Below are positions 12,651 to 24,839 of a stretch of 64,000 nt of DNA, one piece after another; position 1 is the first letter of the stretch, and the number at the start of each line of letters is the position of its first letter. The notes below the pieces were generated by a model that was not told the DNA's origin, did no database searches, and saw nothing but the letters and a program-made list of their open reading frames with translations. Origin of the DNA: Cornus controversa. Its lineage: Eukaryota > Streptophyta > Magnoliopsida > Cornales > Cornaceae. The position numbers and the translations under genes were made by a program. The stretch lies in NCBI GenBank assembly GCA_026545225.1, contig CM048851.1, forward strand, positions 31,557,956 through 31,621,955, given 5' to 3'.

Positions 12651-13575
12651 TCAATCAAGAGTGTTGCACACTCTGCCAGATTCTATTAGCAATAAATAAC
12701 GTATGTGATTCATTTGTTGAAGTAGAGGTGTAGAAATATTTGCATTAACATCAACATTTTTATCAGGTTCACTTAGTAAAGAAGAAGATGACTTAATAGC
12801 TTGACCATCAAAGATAATATCGGCCTGACTTTCAATTCTTATGAAATTGTGAAGTGTACAACAGGCCAGTACAATAAGTACTTGAGTTTCAAACTTAAAA
12901 TGAGACATTTGTTTCAATATAAGAAAATCTCATCTTCAGCATCCCAAAATATCGCTCAATCACATTTCTTAAAGATGAGTGCCTATGGTTGAACACTTTC
13001 TATCGACCACGGAGTGCTCTAGTCCTACGGTATTCTTGAAAGTGCTAATAATAACCCCAAAAAGAGGCCAAAAACCTAGTCTAGTTGGCATACTCAGAGT
13101 CCACCAAATAATACTTTACTGCCATGTTTACGAACTATAAACAAACGTGCATTATGTATAAATAACCATACACGTATTAGCTTTTATAATATTACCTGCT
13201 GGTGGAAATGGAAATTGTATTTCTTCATCATTAATGCATTTGTTTAAAATATTTGAATCATTCGCAAATCCTTTCCACCCAGCTAGAACATATGTGAACT
13301 TCATATCAAATGAGCAAAGAGCCATGACGTTTTGGGTGGTATCACCCTTCCTCCCACGAATCTGTTGGCACATTTGCATGGACATGGGTTCCATCTATAA
13401 CTCCCACACAATTCCTAAAGAAATGGTAGAACCTTGTAGACCCTTTACATAATCAGAAATCAAATTCAAATCTTCGAGAGCAATAATCATTCTGACAAAC
13501 TCACAAACTTTATGCAACACATCGTAAAATTGTCTAGAAATTATCTCGGTTGAGTGCTGGATACCATATACATAT
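12651..13575 (-). pseudogene. PIF/Harbinger transposase (DDE nuclease), broken
   Basis: Would cut and paste the surrounding element. Reading the minus strand across frames from 13575 to 12651 shows the family order: a QHSTEIISRQF start region; VIDGTHVHANVP with the first catalytic Asp; RGRKGDTTQNVMALCSFD; VLAGWKGFANDSNIL; FPFPPAG; LVDSEYAN with the second Asp; RNVIERYFGMLK with the catalytic Glu; then ETQVLIVLACCTLHNFIR. All three acidic residues survive, but at least one frameshift lies after the first Asp motif and several stops lie around the second Asp block, so no active protein can be made. An upstream DNA-binding helix region was not delineated. Confidence 0.88.
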
Positions 13576-15455
13576 TAAGGAAAATCCTTTCAAGCTTTGT
13601 TAGTGATTTAGCTCACCTTTGTTAGACTAAATAGAAATCAATGGACAAATTGTCTTACTAGCATTTAGTACTTCATTAAGGCACATTCTCATCCTTTGAG
13701 TGCTTTACCTTTTGTCAATTGTCATTCTATGATGGAAGAAAGTTACAAATTCTTTCAAATTATACATATTTCTTTGTTTGGAGGGTAAAAAAAGTAAAAT
13801 GTAATCTGAAAGAACAATCAATAATAGTTGCGATTGAGTAGAGAATTTTGTATCATTGGAGCAACCTTTGTGAATAAAGGTACAAAAATCCAAGACTGTG
13901 AGAGTGAAAGCATTCAAAATGGGGTTGTTTTGAAGAAAATTTAAAAAATAGCTTAAATGGTTTTATATTTACCTAATGACCATGGACAAGATCACTTTGC
14001 AAAAAGGGTCATGGCTCATGCAAAATTTTGATATGACAAATTACCCAAAAAAATTGACATTTTTAAAATAATTAACTAAAATTTTAAAACAAGCTAGGGT
14101 AGTTTTGTTTGAGTTTTTTCAAACTGTTTTTAAGTAATTTATCTGGGTTCTAAGGATGCTAAAAATTTATAGAAACCAAATTAAAAGGCTAAGGTGAGGT
14201 GGATAAATAAGGTTTAACAAAATTTTGACATTATGGTTAGAGGCTAAAAAAACATCAAATAGTATTTAAGCAAGACCATCCCTAGTGCTTATAAATTTAA
14301 TCAAACTAACATCAAGCAAATAATGCAAATTAAAGTAATGATAGTAAAATAAAAGGTCTAAAAAAGGATTAAGATAATAAAGATAAATAGAATTGTGTAC
14401 AAAAATGATTGTAAACAGATTTTTTATTTCCTGACAAAGCTCAAAGAGCAAATTACAATAACATCAAATTGCAAAAATTTACAATTAAAGTCAGCTACCA
14501 GCTACACTTCCATAGGAATATATGATATGTGAACCGTTAGATAATTGTGTGCATTATGATATGTGTGAGTGATGTGAATCGTTGGATAGGGGTTCTCCAC
14601 TCACATGTCAATTGAAGCATTGAGACAAATAGAGGTCATAATCAATGGTGAGAATTAAATATATCATGTTGTTATTAGTCAATTATTGTTAATAACATAG
14701 ATTGCAGTCGTTTTCCAAGTCAATACCACTTTTAAACATGTCAGATCAGAAAACAACCACTATTTTCATAGAGGAGTACAAACTAAAAAAAAATGGAGGA
14801 ATAACAGAAGGATAAACAAAGAAAAATATAGGAATAAACATAAAAAAACATAAAAAAATGTCTAGAAGATAATACTTGTACTTTTGAACAACAAAACTGA
14901 AAAAAACTTGAATTTAACCTTAGATTGAACAATTTTGAAGAACTCTCATCAAAATTGAAAGTCATAAATATCTCGGCAGAAGTGAAGTCGAATATAAATG
15001 AAGCAAATCAATAAGTTCAGAATGATACAGTAGAGAGTGATGGTTGGTCAAAGATTTGCATCCGAAATGCTTCGATCTATCATCGTTCAACACAGAAGCT
15101 AAGGTTTCCAGAATTGCCTTCAATTCGCTTTCAAAATCGGCTTCATAGAGGAGAGAGAAGGACGACACACAAATGACCTAAAATCGATATATACCTGTTG
15201 CGATATGTGGCCAATTTGTTTCTCCGCTATAGTCGACTTGGCTCAAATGTTTTGGATTGTTAGCTTTGCTACAGTAGTAAAACATGATAAAACACCAATG
15301 AGTTGTTTTGAGTTTGGGCCTCTTTTATCAAAATGTTACATTATTGTGCAAAACATAACAAGCCTCCACCAAACATACTTTAGGCCTCAAATCCGGTACT
15401 GTAATGAGCCTGCAACAAAATTACAAAAACAAAATACGAACCAAACAAGGCCTTA

Positions 15456-15829
15456 GGGCCTGTTTTGATGGGTATTTTGATATTAGTCTTGTTTTAGCAA
15501 ATAACATAACATGTGTTATGTTATATTAGTGTTTTGAATATTAATTGAAAACACATTTGGTAACATTGTTGTGTTTCATGATTTACAAACAACATAATAG
15601 AGTCTAAAAATGTATCGACAAATAGTTTAATCATTAATGATGTTAATTAGTGAAATCACAAACAGTTTAATTAGTGAATTAATTGCGTGACAGTATAATG
15701 TTAAAAAAGTATATTCGATTGCATTGAAATGTTTGTGGAATCTACTCATCTGTTATTTCTTTTTATGAGTTCAGTAATATTCCAAATGGATATTTATCTG
15801 TAAAATTTCTTGTTTGATGACATGAACAG
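15456..15829. other. Remnant DNA between PIF element and MATE exon 5
   Basis: No exon seen; MATE exon 4 is missing here. Begins GGGCCTGTTTTGATGG directly after the TTA, which resembles a Tourist-type terminus and may be part of another MITE whose right end I could not find. Confidence 0.35.
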
Positions 15830-16153
15830 AGTAAGGATAGCGAATGAGCTAGGTGCAGGGAATGGAAAGGCAGCAAAATTCGCAATGAAGGTGTTAGTAG
15901 TGTAGTCCTCAATAATTGGCATCTTCTTTTGCGCAATTATAATGATATTCCATGATAGATAAGATTGCATTGATCTTCTCATCAAGCTCCGATATTATTA
16001 TAGTAGTTGATAAGCTTGCATATCACTTAGCCTTCACTATTCTTCTCAACAGTGTTCAACCAGTTTTATCCGGTGAAGTTGATCTTCGCCTTACATTGTG
16101 ATTGAAATCTCCTATCATTTTGATTTATAACAACTGTGAGACTCATTAAGTTA

Positions 16154-16364
16154 GGCCCTGTTTGGATGGGCTTTTGAAAAGTGGCTTTCGACTTTTAAAG
16201 TTCAAAAGTTGTTTGAAGAGTGTTTGGATTGGTAAGGCTGAAGAGTTTCAAAATTCAAAAAAAGCGTTTAAAGAAAACTGGTGGGTACCAGCTTCCTCAT
16301 TTAGCTTATGTTTTTCTTTTTCTTCTGTGTAAAAGTCGAAGCAAAAGTTCTGCCAAACAGAGCC
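16154..16364. mobile_element. Tourist-like (PIF/Harbinger) MITE, 211 bp
   Basis: Ends GGCCCTGTTTGG and CCAAACAGAGCC form inverted repeats, and TTA is duplicated on each side (16151-16153, 16365-16367). Non-coding; lies in intron 5 of the MATE pseudogene. Confidence 0.82.
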
Positions 16365-16551
16365 TTAGTATCATTATCAGAGGGATGGCCATCGGATCAG
16401 GTTAGTTGGCAGGCGACTGTTGCATGCATAAATTTAGGCTCCTACTATCTCGTTGGCATGCCCCTTGGAATTGTCATGGGGTGGGTTTTTGACTTGGGTG
16501 TTCAAGTATGTTTCCTTCTTTTCATTACCAATTGGCATTAAAGAGGCATAA

Positions 16552-16978
16552 GCCTTGTTTGGTAACACTTCCGATTTTTGAATTCAGCTTTCATTTTTAT
16601 TTTTTTTGGGAAGTCACAGTAGAAAGCGCATTTGGTAACGCAATTTTCATTTCTGAAAAAAAGAAAGTGATGTCAAAATTTTGACAATTCTTGGACATAA
16701 TTTGAAAGTTTCATAACGAATCTTTCAGTTTCATATTTCATTTTTTTGTTCAAGTGTTCATTTCTGATTTTTTTTATAAAATACAACAAATAAAAATTTT
16801 GCTTGCTCAAAAATATGATATAATACAATAAATTAAAATTTTATAAAAAACAAGAATGAAAAAAATTAGAAAATACAATAAATAAAAAATTGGTTACTCA
16901 AAAAATATAAATATAACAAAATAAAATACAATGAATACAAAATTATAAGTCAATAAGAATAAAAATCTTTTATAATAT

Positions 16979-17023
<45 letters not shown>

Positions 17024-17257
17024 AGAAAATACAATAAGATAAGAGCTATATATAAATACAATTATATATAATATAAAAATACAATATAATAAATACAAAA
17101 TTATAAGTCAATAAGAATAAATTTTTTTTTATAAAATACAATAAAAATATAAATAAAAATATATATAATAATAAATAATATATATATAAGAAGAAAATAA
17201 AATAAATATATAAATATTAATATAAATATAAATATATATAATAATAAATAAAAAATA

Positions 17258-17304
<47 letters not shown>

Positions 17305-17798
17305 AAGAAAATAAAATAAAATAAAATAAGAGATATATAAATACAATTAATAAAAATATAAAAGGAAATAAATAAGTATATATAATAATATATGACAATT
17401 ACCAAAAACATGTAAATAGTCAGAATTTATGACAATTACCAAAAACATGCAAATGATTAAAAATTAATTTTTTATTAAAATAAAATCCTAGCAAATATAA
17501 TTTTGGAGGAAAGAATATACATAAAATATATAATATCATATTTATGTTGGTTAAAATGAGTTTGAACCATATCATTCAAACACGATTTTTAATCAAAGAT
17601 GCCACTACTTTTTTTTATATATATAAATAAATTTTGGGTTATCAAATATATTTTTAGATTTGTGTTTTTAAAATTTCAACAGCATATAACATTACCAAAC
17701 ACATTCTACTTTTGACAGAAATGACAGCATAACAGGTTTTCAGATTTCATTTTTTAGAAATTAAAAAATAGAATCTGACAGCGTTACCAAACAGCTCC
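16552..17798. mobile_element. PIF/Harbinger-like non-autonomous element, 1247 bp
   Basis: Left end GCCTTGTTTGGTAAC pairs with right end GTTACCAAACAGCTCC, and TAA flanks both sides (16549-16551, 17799-17801). The interior is almost pure A/T with (TA)n tracts near 16983-17020 and 17262-17302 and no coding capacity. It sits in intron 6 of the MATE pseudogene. Confidence 0.78.
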
Positions 17799-17800
17799 TA

Positions 17801-18240
17801 AATTGGTTAAATGAATAAATTAGTAAGTTGTATCAAGACCGTAAGTGGTGCAAGGTCATGAAGCACTATTCATATAATAATGGGAGGTCATGTGCTTTGG
17901 TAGCTAGGATGCTTCAAGCTTCAGACCAATGAAAAACTAGGTAGCTGTCGAGTACTATGACTAACCAATTTCTGATTTCCACTTTCTCTTCCCCCCTCTG
18001 CTGAGAAATGTTTGGTTTCTTTTCAGGACCTTTTGGTATTAAATAGGCATTCAATTGGTTAAATGAATAAGTTATTATGTTGAACCAACATTCATAGACA
18101 ATGGGTCATGGGTGGTAATGTGGTTTAGTAGGACATTCTTCATGGTTCAGACCAATGCAAAAGTAGTCAAAACTAGAGTTTGTACGACTAACCAATTTCT
18201 GATTTTCAATTTCACCTCAAACCAAACTTTGTACTTGCAT
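17801..18240. repeat. Diverged tandem duplication, period about 252 bp
   Basis: AATTGGTTAAATGAATAA opens both units (17801 and 18053). Both share TTCAGACCAATG and CTAACCAATTTCTGATTT in the same order. Intron 6 of the MATE pseudogene. Confidence 0.7.
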
Positions 18241-18691
18241 AGTTGTACTTGGGATGGTGTTATTGTTCCAAAGGAATTGAAATGGATTGGAATTTACCAT
18301 GTTATTAGAGATGAGAGTATGATATTAGGTAGATAGATAGTTCATCTTATCTCATAATTTGATTTTGTACACTACCCTTTTCTATATATGTTTGCTATAA
18401 ATATTCCATGGATTAATTTAATCAGTTAAATCATTGTAATTAACTCACATGTGGATGGCCAAAACAGGGTATCTGGGGTGGTATGATCTTTTGGTGGAAC
18501 TGCTGTTCAGACGGCAATATTGATCATCATAGGGACAAATACGTAAATTAAAGTGATTTAAATATAATATTTAATATTTAATCCCTTTGTATTTTTCTTT
18601 CTTCTAATATTTAATCCCTTTGTGTTGATAATGGACATCAACCTCTATTTGAATTTCGCAGGTTCACAAAGCCACTATGAATGTTCAATAA

Positions 18692-20052
18692 TTGTTTAGA
18701 TAGTGGCAGGGCTCCGAATGAATCGGACTAAGCTTGAGTTTGTTCGGTCTCACCTCATTTGTTCGTGGACTCAACTCAGACTCCGCTCAAGATCGTGACA
18801 AATTCAAAAATTTGCACTTGAATTTGGCTCGTTAATATTTTGAAAAACTCAAATTGAACTCGTTTAATAAGAGAAGTTGTTAGAATTCGATTTGAGCTCG
18901 TATTTAAGATATTTGTTTATGATCTTTTTACAAGTCTCCACGAGTCTATGTTCATGAGCTTACGATCATGAACATAAACAAGTTTATTTTCACGAATATA
19001 TAAAAGTCTATATGAGTTTGTATTCACGAGCATACAAGAATTGAGTCCAATATTGTTTAAAGATTAACTTGTTTATTAAACGAGTTTAGAAATTAAACTA
19101 AGATTCGACTCGTTTGCTTTACGAACAAGTTCGAGCGGAGCTTTAAATAAGTTGAGGTCCACACATACTCAAGATCATCAAATAATGACATTAAAAAGGA
19201 CAATACTTACCTACTCTACCTACTCACCGGTGTATAAATTAATGACATCAGCTTTAATTACAAAATTAAATTTAAAATGCAATAAATAAATAAGTATAAT
19301 AAATGAGTTTTAAAATGCAATAAATAAGTATAATAAATAAAATTGACCTCATTTATTATAATTATTAGGTAAGTATTGTTCCATTAAAAATGTGATATAT
19401 CCATAACTCATCAAATACAATTATCAAATTATATTTGATTCCTTTAAATATTAAATATTTTACTCCTTTAATAAGTATTAAATTGGCTCATTTAGCAAGA
19501 AAAGGTTCCACATCTTTGATTCTTTTCCACGCATATTAAATGTGAGTCTATTATATATCGTTCGTATGTATGATTAATAATGATTTAAGTGCATCAAGAT
19601 ACTCTGTTTCAAGACCGAATGGTCCCTTAATGGGAGTGTATACAATAAGGATTGGGTATATATAATATATTGACCAATAATAAATTATTATTTTTCATTA
19701 TAAAAATAAAAAGGATAAAATGTAACAAAATCCCCAAATACTTTACCCATGTTTGCAAAAAAAAAAAAAAAAAATCCCTAATTTTTTTTTTTGTGCACAA
19801 TAACCCTTTAACTATCATATTTTTTAAAAAATAAAATTTTCAAAAATACTCTTTGCCATTAAGATTTGAGTAAAATTGTATATATTTTTTATATTTTACA
19901 TGCATTTTAAAACGTTTATAAATTAAAAAATAAATTACTAATATTTTTTAAACTATATGAATCTTGACAAAGAATTATATTTATATTCAAACACGTCTTC
20001 TACCAAAATTTTCTTCTACTTCATAATAAATAAATCGTTAAAATTGACTTTA

Positions 20053-20103
<51 letters not shown>

Positions 20104-20500
20104 AATCCTAAATTGTAACATCTAATTCTTGAACTTATATATGTTTATGCTTTATTTTCCAACAATAGATTTTTTTTCTTTTTATATATATATTTTTGTA
20201 AAATCTTAATTTAATTATAAATTAAATATATCAAAAGGTTCACTAAAATCACATCTAAAATATGTTTAATGAAGTTTAAAAATTACATTTAACTCCAAAA
20301 GTTACGTTTAAAATTCATTGTCTATAAAATTATTAGAGTAAAATGAAAAAAAATTTGACAATTTTCATCAATAGGTAGTTCTGTAATTTTTCATTTTTTA
20401 TTGCATTTTTTGCCTATTTTATATAGTTTAGAGAGTTTTTTTTTTTGAACTTCTGAATTTTTTTGTAAAATGGGTGAAGCATAAAAGATTTTTTTAGATT
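18692..20500. other. Intergenic AT-rich DNA with a dispersed repeat
   Basis: No gene seen. About 18705-19160 is rich in GAGCTCG/ACGAGTTT-type words in both orientations (CTCGTTTAATAA, ACGAGTTTAGAAATTAAAC, GACTCGTTTGC), as in foldback repeats common in dicots, but ends could not be fixed. A (TA)n tract lies at about 20061-20100. Confidence 0.35.
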
Positions 20501-20504
20501 TTAG

Positions 20505-21300
20505 TAAGAAGCATGGACACGGATACGGGTACGATACGACATGGATATGGCGACATGACAAATTTAAAAAAAATAGGACACGACACAGCGGGAATACGGC
20601 TGAGAATACGGCTATGAAATAATATATTAATATATATTCAATAAGTTAACCAATATCCACAATACCATAAATCTAACAATAAAAAAATAATAAATTACAC
20701 AAATACTTCAATTTATTATCAAGCAATTAATGTATTTTGAAAAAGGATGTTCATTATATTCAAACCCACTATTAGAATCTTGCACATTACTCATTTTTCT
20801 AATAACAAACAAATAAATTTAATTACAAAATACCAAACAAAACAACATGACTTTATATTAAATAAAGTTATATCGGCTTTTTTATTTTTTTGTTTCTAAA
20901 TTTATTATTTAGGAATTTTATCTAACTATTTTTTATTTTAGAAAATACTATATTTATATAGAAAAGAGCATAATAATCATATTAAATGGTATATATGTGA
21001 TTATAGTTATTTTAAGGGGTCAAAATGTCAACTTTTAGAAGATGAGAGGTTGAAATGCTCAAAAAAATAGTTCAAAGGGATCTTTTTGTAACTTTGAAAA
21101 AGTTCAGAGATTTTTTTGCACTTTTAAAAATTACAAAATGTACCCCGCCGTGTCTCCCGTCGTGTCCCCCGCGTGTCCTATTTGTGTCTTTATCATGTCC
21201 CACGCGTGTCTAAAAAAAAATTTCAGAACACTTTTAAGGAGTGTCCGAATATCCGACATGGACACAACACCCCTAAATAAAATGTCCGTACTTTCTAAGA
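20505..21300. mobile_element. Foldback element with long imperfect inverted arms
   Basis: The left arm (about 20505-20605) and the complement of the right arm (about 21130-21300) both start AGAA(G/A)...GGACA and are filled with GACACG/GATACGG words. The middle is AT-rich and non-coding. Probably a non-autonomous TIR element; no target duplication identified. Confidence 0.45.
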
Positions 21301-22104
21301 TTTCACTCAAAAAAAACAAAAAGAAAAGTTGTTAGAGGATATTTTAATTTATTTATTTATTAACGTCTAATATTTAAAAGAGAAGGAGGTGGACACGCAC
21401 GTTAAAATCTTTGTTGTCGTATAGCACACACGGGCCCACACTACAGCTTCTGATGATGCCAACTCTGTGGGCCAATTGTTTCGTTTTGTTTATTCACATT
21501 TATAAATCATTTCCCTATAACCTAACGTTCTTCGATAAAATACCTTCCAACAAATGGTCAGCTGGTCATCACACTTTGGCATTTGGACGAAGCACAACTT
21601 GGAATGGATGACACGTGTAGAGTTTTCGGATTTCGCTCGTTAAATCCGAATTCCCTAATTCTATTGTTTTAATTTTAAAAAATAATAAATTCTCTTATTT
21701 TTGGCTATTTAGTGAATCATCGTAAAATGTCATCACCTCATCAACTCTTTCATTGAATTGTGTAATTTTTCGTGAGACTTAGTGTGACAGCTCGTTCATG
21801 ATGCCCTAAGATACATGAGTCAAGTATAATAACTTGATTATTTTATTTTTGTATTATTTATTTTTTGTAGTGAGAATTTTATTTTCTTACTTTTTAACCA
21901 TTTCGGATTTGTAATATTCAAGTTTGAATTCTAGTTGATTAGTACCAAGTTTAGGCTGGCTTTTTTTTTAACAGAGTTTAGGCTGCTTTTACCATTCAAG
22001 TCCTTGCATTGTTAAGTTTCGTAGTATAAATATGTACTAATAAAAGTACAAAACCATTTTTTTTTGGCAATAAAATCAACAACTTTCTTTTTGTGGATCC
22101 AGTG

Positions 22105-22145
<41 letters not shown>

Positions 22146-22416
22146 CATTCCGATTCTTGCCACAAATTAGTCAGACAAATGGATGGATGTGATGATAGCA
22201 GAGTCCTATGCAGACTTTGCATCTGACTCGAAAGGTCCCAACTAACAAAGCTTAGAAACCTAGGAGTTCGGTGCGGACACTTACTCGCCACCGTTCCTCT
22301 CTCCTCTCTGTAGCTCCTCTCTCTCTCTCTTTATATATATATATATATATGCATGTATGTATGTATGTATATATTGTTTTTATGGTTAGTCTTTGGTTTG
22401 GAAGGAACATATCATA
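21301..22416. other. Upstream region of the complete MATE gene
   Basis: No gene seen. Contains GGGCCCAC at about 21431 (a TCP-factor type word, unproven), (TA)n tracts at about 22111-22142 and 22332-22350, and a CT-rich tract at about 22296-22330 that probably falls in the promoter or 5' UTR. Confidence 0.4.
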
Positions 22417-23469
22417 ATGGGGAGTGTGGGCGGTGATGAGGAACAAAATCAGAGCTTGTTACAGAATCCATCAGCATCAACGTCCGGTCCAGACAATGAG
22501 GAGAAAAACTTGAAAACAAGGGTGTGGATTGAATCAAAGAAGCTATGGCAAATAGTGGGTCCCTCCATCTTCAGCCGTGTAGCCTCCTACTCCATGAACA
22601 TCGTCACCCAAGCCTTCGCAGGCCACCTTGGCGAGCTTGAACTCGCTTCCGTTTCCATCGCCAATACCGTCATCGTCGGCTTCAATTTTGGCCTCCTGGT
22701 ACCCTCTCTATTTCTTTCTAATTTTTTTTTTTGGAAAAAATTCAAACAAAGGCGCACACAATCATAATATTGCTTCTAACACAACTCCTCGAAGAAACAC
22801 TCAGCAATCATAACATTTCACCTAGGGTATTAGTGTACCCTCTATTTTCTTTATATATATATATATATATATAGTAGTGAAAAGGTTGAGGATTAATATT
22901 GATTTTGGTGGTGTGAACTAGTTAGGAATGGCAAGTGCATTAGAAACTCTATGTGGGCAAGCTTTTGGAGCAAAAAGGTACAACATGTTGGGTATATATA
23001 TGCAGAGGTCATGGATTGTTCTGTTCTTGAGTTGTTTCTTGTTACTGCCACTATACGCGTTCGCAAGCCCTATTCTGAAGCTGCTAGGACAAGACGACGA
23101 TGTGGCGGAGCAAACAGAATTGGTGGCTTTGTGGTTGATTCCATTGCACTTCAGTTTCGCATTTCTGTTCCCAATACAGAGGTTCTTGCAGTGCCAGCGC
23201 AAGGCTAATGTAATGGCCTGGGTTTCATTGGCAGTTCTTGTCATTCATGTGTTCGTCACTTGGCTTGTTGTGTATAAGTTCCAGGTTGGGGTGGTGGGTG
23301 TCGCTATCACATTGGACTTTGCGTGGTGGCTTAACTTTTTTGTGCTCTTTGCCTACACCCTGTGGGGTGGGTGTCCACAAACTTGGTCTGGTTTCTCTAT
23401 GCAAGCTTTTTCTGGCCTTTGGGAGTTTGTCAAACTCTCTGTTGCCTCCGGTGTCATGCTTTGGTATCC

Positions 23470-23505
<36 letters not shown>

Positions 23506-24592
23506 TATTAAAGTTGAATGTAAGTAATCTCACTTTTACATAATTTTTACCTTAAGTTTACATCACTTCCATTTTAGTGTATCATTGTGCTGTAACTCAC
23601 TCGGATTTACTTTTGGGTTAAATGAATCCCATAACAAATCATTTCTCAGATAGAACTATGATACACCCATTGACTACCCAAAAAGCAAACCTGAGTGATA
23701 ATTTTTTTTTTTTGAATAAATTATTGTTAAGTTTTACTTTCTTTTTTGTCTTTTTCGTAGTAGAAGGTTTTCTTTAGGATTAATAGGTCCTACATTTCTA
23801 GCTGGAAAATAAGTGAGTCTTAAATTTTTTATTCTTTAGAATTAATAGGTCCTACATTTCTAGCTGGAAAATGAGTAAGTCTTAAATTTTTTTTCTTCCT
23901 TACTAATAAGTCTTATTTTTTTTTTCGTTGAAAGACAATTAAGTTCTAAATTTTTTTTGATATGACTAATAAGTTCTACTTTTAATTTTTTTTTTCATTT
24001 AAGTCCTAAATCATTGTTATTTCATTTACACCCTAACTAAATATAAGTAAAATTTTATAATTATATATTCATTCAAGAATTGATATATAATTTATTTTTT
24101 ATATATTCTTTTAAGTTTTAATTAGTTACTCAATAATATTGAATTATAAGTCTGAATAATAATTAATTTAATTTAAATTCAAATCAAAAACTCGTATAGA
24201 ATAGACGATTTTAGTAAAAAAAATAATAATTATTCTATAAAAATTAATAACATTTATTTTTTTATCTTTTTATTCAACTTTTATGTCTTACTTTTGTAAG
24301 GGTATATGAAAATTTGAGTCAAAATTTTATATCTAATATAACAAATAGTATAGATAATTTATTAAAGGTATAAATGAAAGATTTAGTGATTTAGGACTTA
24401 AATGAAAAATAATAATTCAAAAGTAGGACTTATTGGTCCTAAAAGAAAATTTTGTAGGACTTATTTGTCTTTCAATAAAAAAAAGTAAGATTTATTGGTC
24501 TTAAAAAAAATTGTAGGACTTATCTTTTATCTTTTTCTTTTTATTGTGATTTAATAGTTCCACAATGCATTGAAGTGAGAATGTATGAATCA

Positions 24593-24631
<39 letters not shown>

Positions 24632-24778
24632 ATAGTTAGACAGAATTGTCGGACCTACATTTTTTTATTCATAGGATGCATGTGTTGAATGTATGTGGTG
24701 GAACCTACCACATACATTCAATGGATGTAAAAGTGTTGGTATGATAATTCTGTCTAATAATTTTGTTTAAATAGCATC

Positions 24779-24839
<61 letters not shown>

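Larger units (their letters stand above)
9558..15452 (-). mobile_element. PIF/Harbinger DNA transposon (about 5.9 kb), degenerate
   Basis: Bounded by TTA on both sides (9555-9557 and 15453-15455), the 3-bp target duplication of this superfamily. The ends form imperfect inverted repeats: left GTGCTCATTTGGTATGTG against the complement of the right end GGCCTTGTTTGGTTCGTA (about 16 of 23 positions agree over the longer alignment). Inside, on the minus strand, is a decayed DDE transposase (12651-13575). I did not recognise the second, Myb/SANT-like protein that autonomous elements carry. The element split exon 3 of a MATE copy. Termini are read by eye, so exact ends are less sure than the element's presence. 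Confidence 0.7.
15830..18691 (+). pseudogene. MATE pseudogene, exons 5-8
   Basis: Exon 5 (15830-16072) is 4 bp longer than in the intact genes: a GATA/AGAT duplication near 15955 shifts the frame, and an earlier TAG interrupts the reading after KVLVV. Exon 6 (16383-16505) is also 4 bp longer (inserted TTAG in the GSGWQ codons). Exon 7 starts at 18468 with one extra T after ATGATCTTT, and its end has decayed. Exon 8 (18662-18691) reads VHKATMNVQ then stop. Splice-site dinucleotides are largely kept. Two Tourist-like MITEs sit in introns 5 and 6. Closest by eye to the complete gene at 22417 (same IIG.FFCA and FTILLNSVQPVLS stretches). Probably the 3' part of the copy whose exon 3 is at 9530. 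Confidence 0.9.

Noticed and set aside
17101-17398. Ile/Tyr-rich open frames of 81 and 89 residues (minus strand)
   Set aside because: They are translations of (TA)n tracts inside a MITE; no family signature and no complexity.
22393-22416. Upstream in-frame extension of the MATE start
   Set aside because: The longer frame begins with TTG. The first ATG with a family-like N-terminus (MGSVGGDEE) is at 22417.
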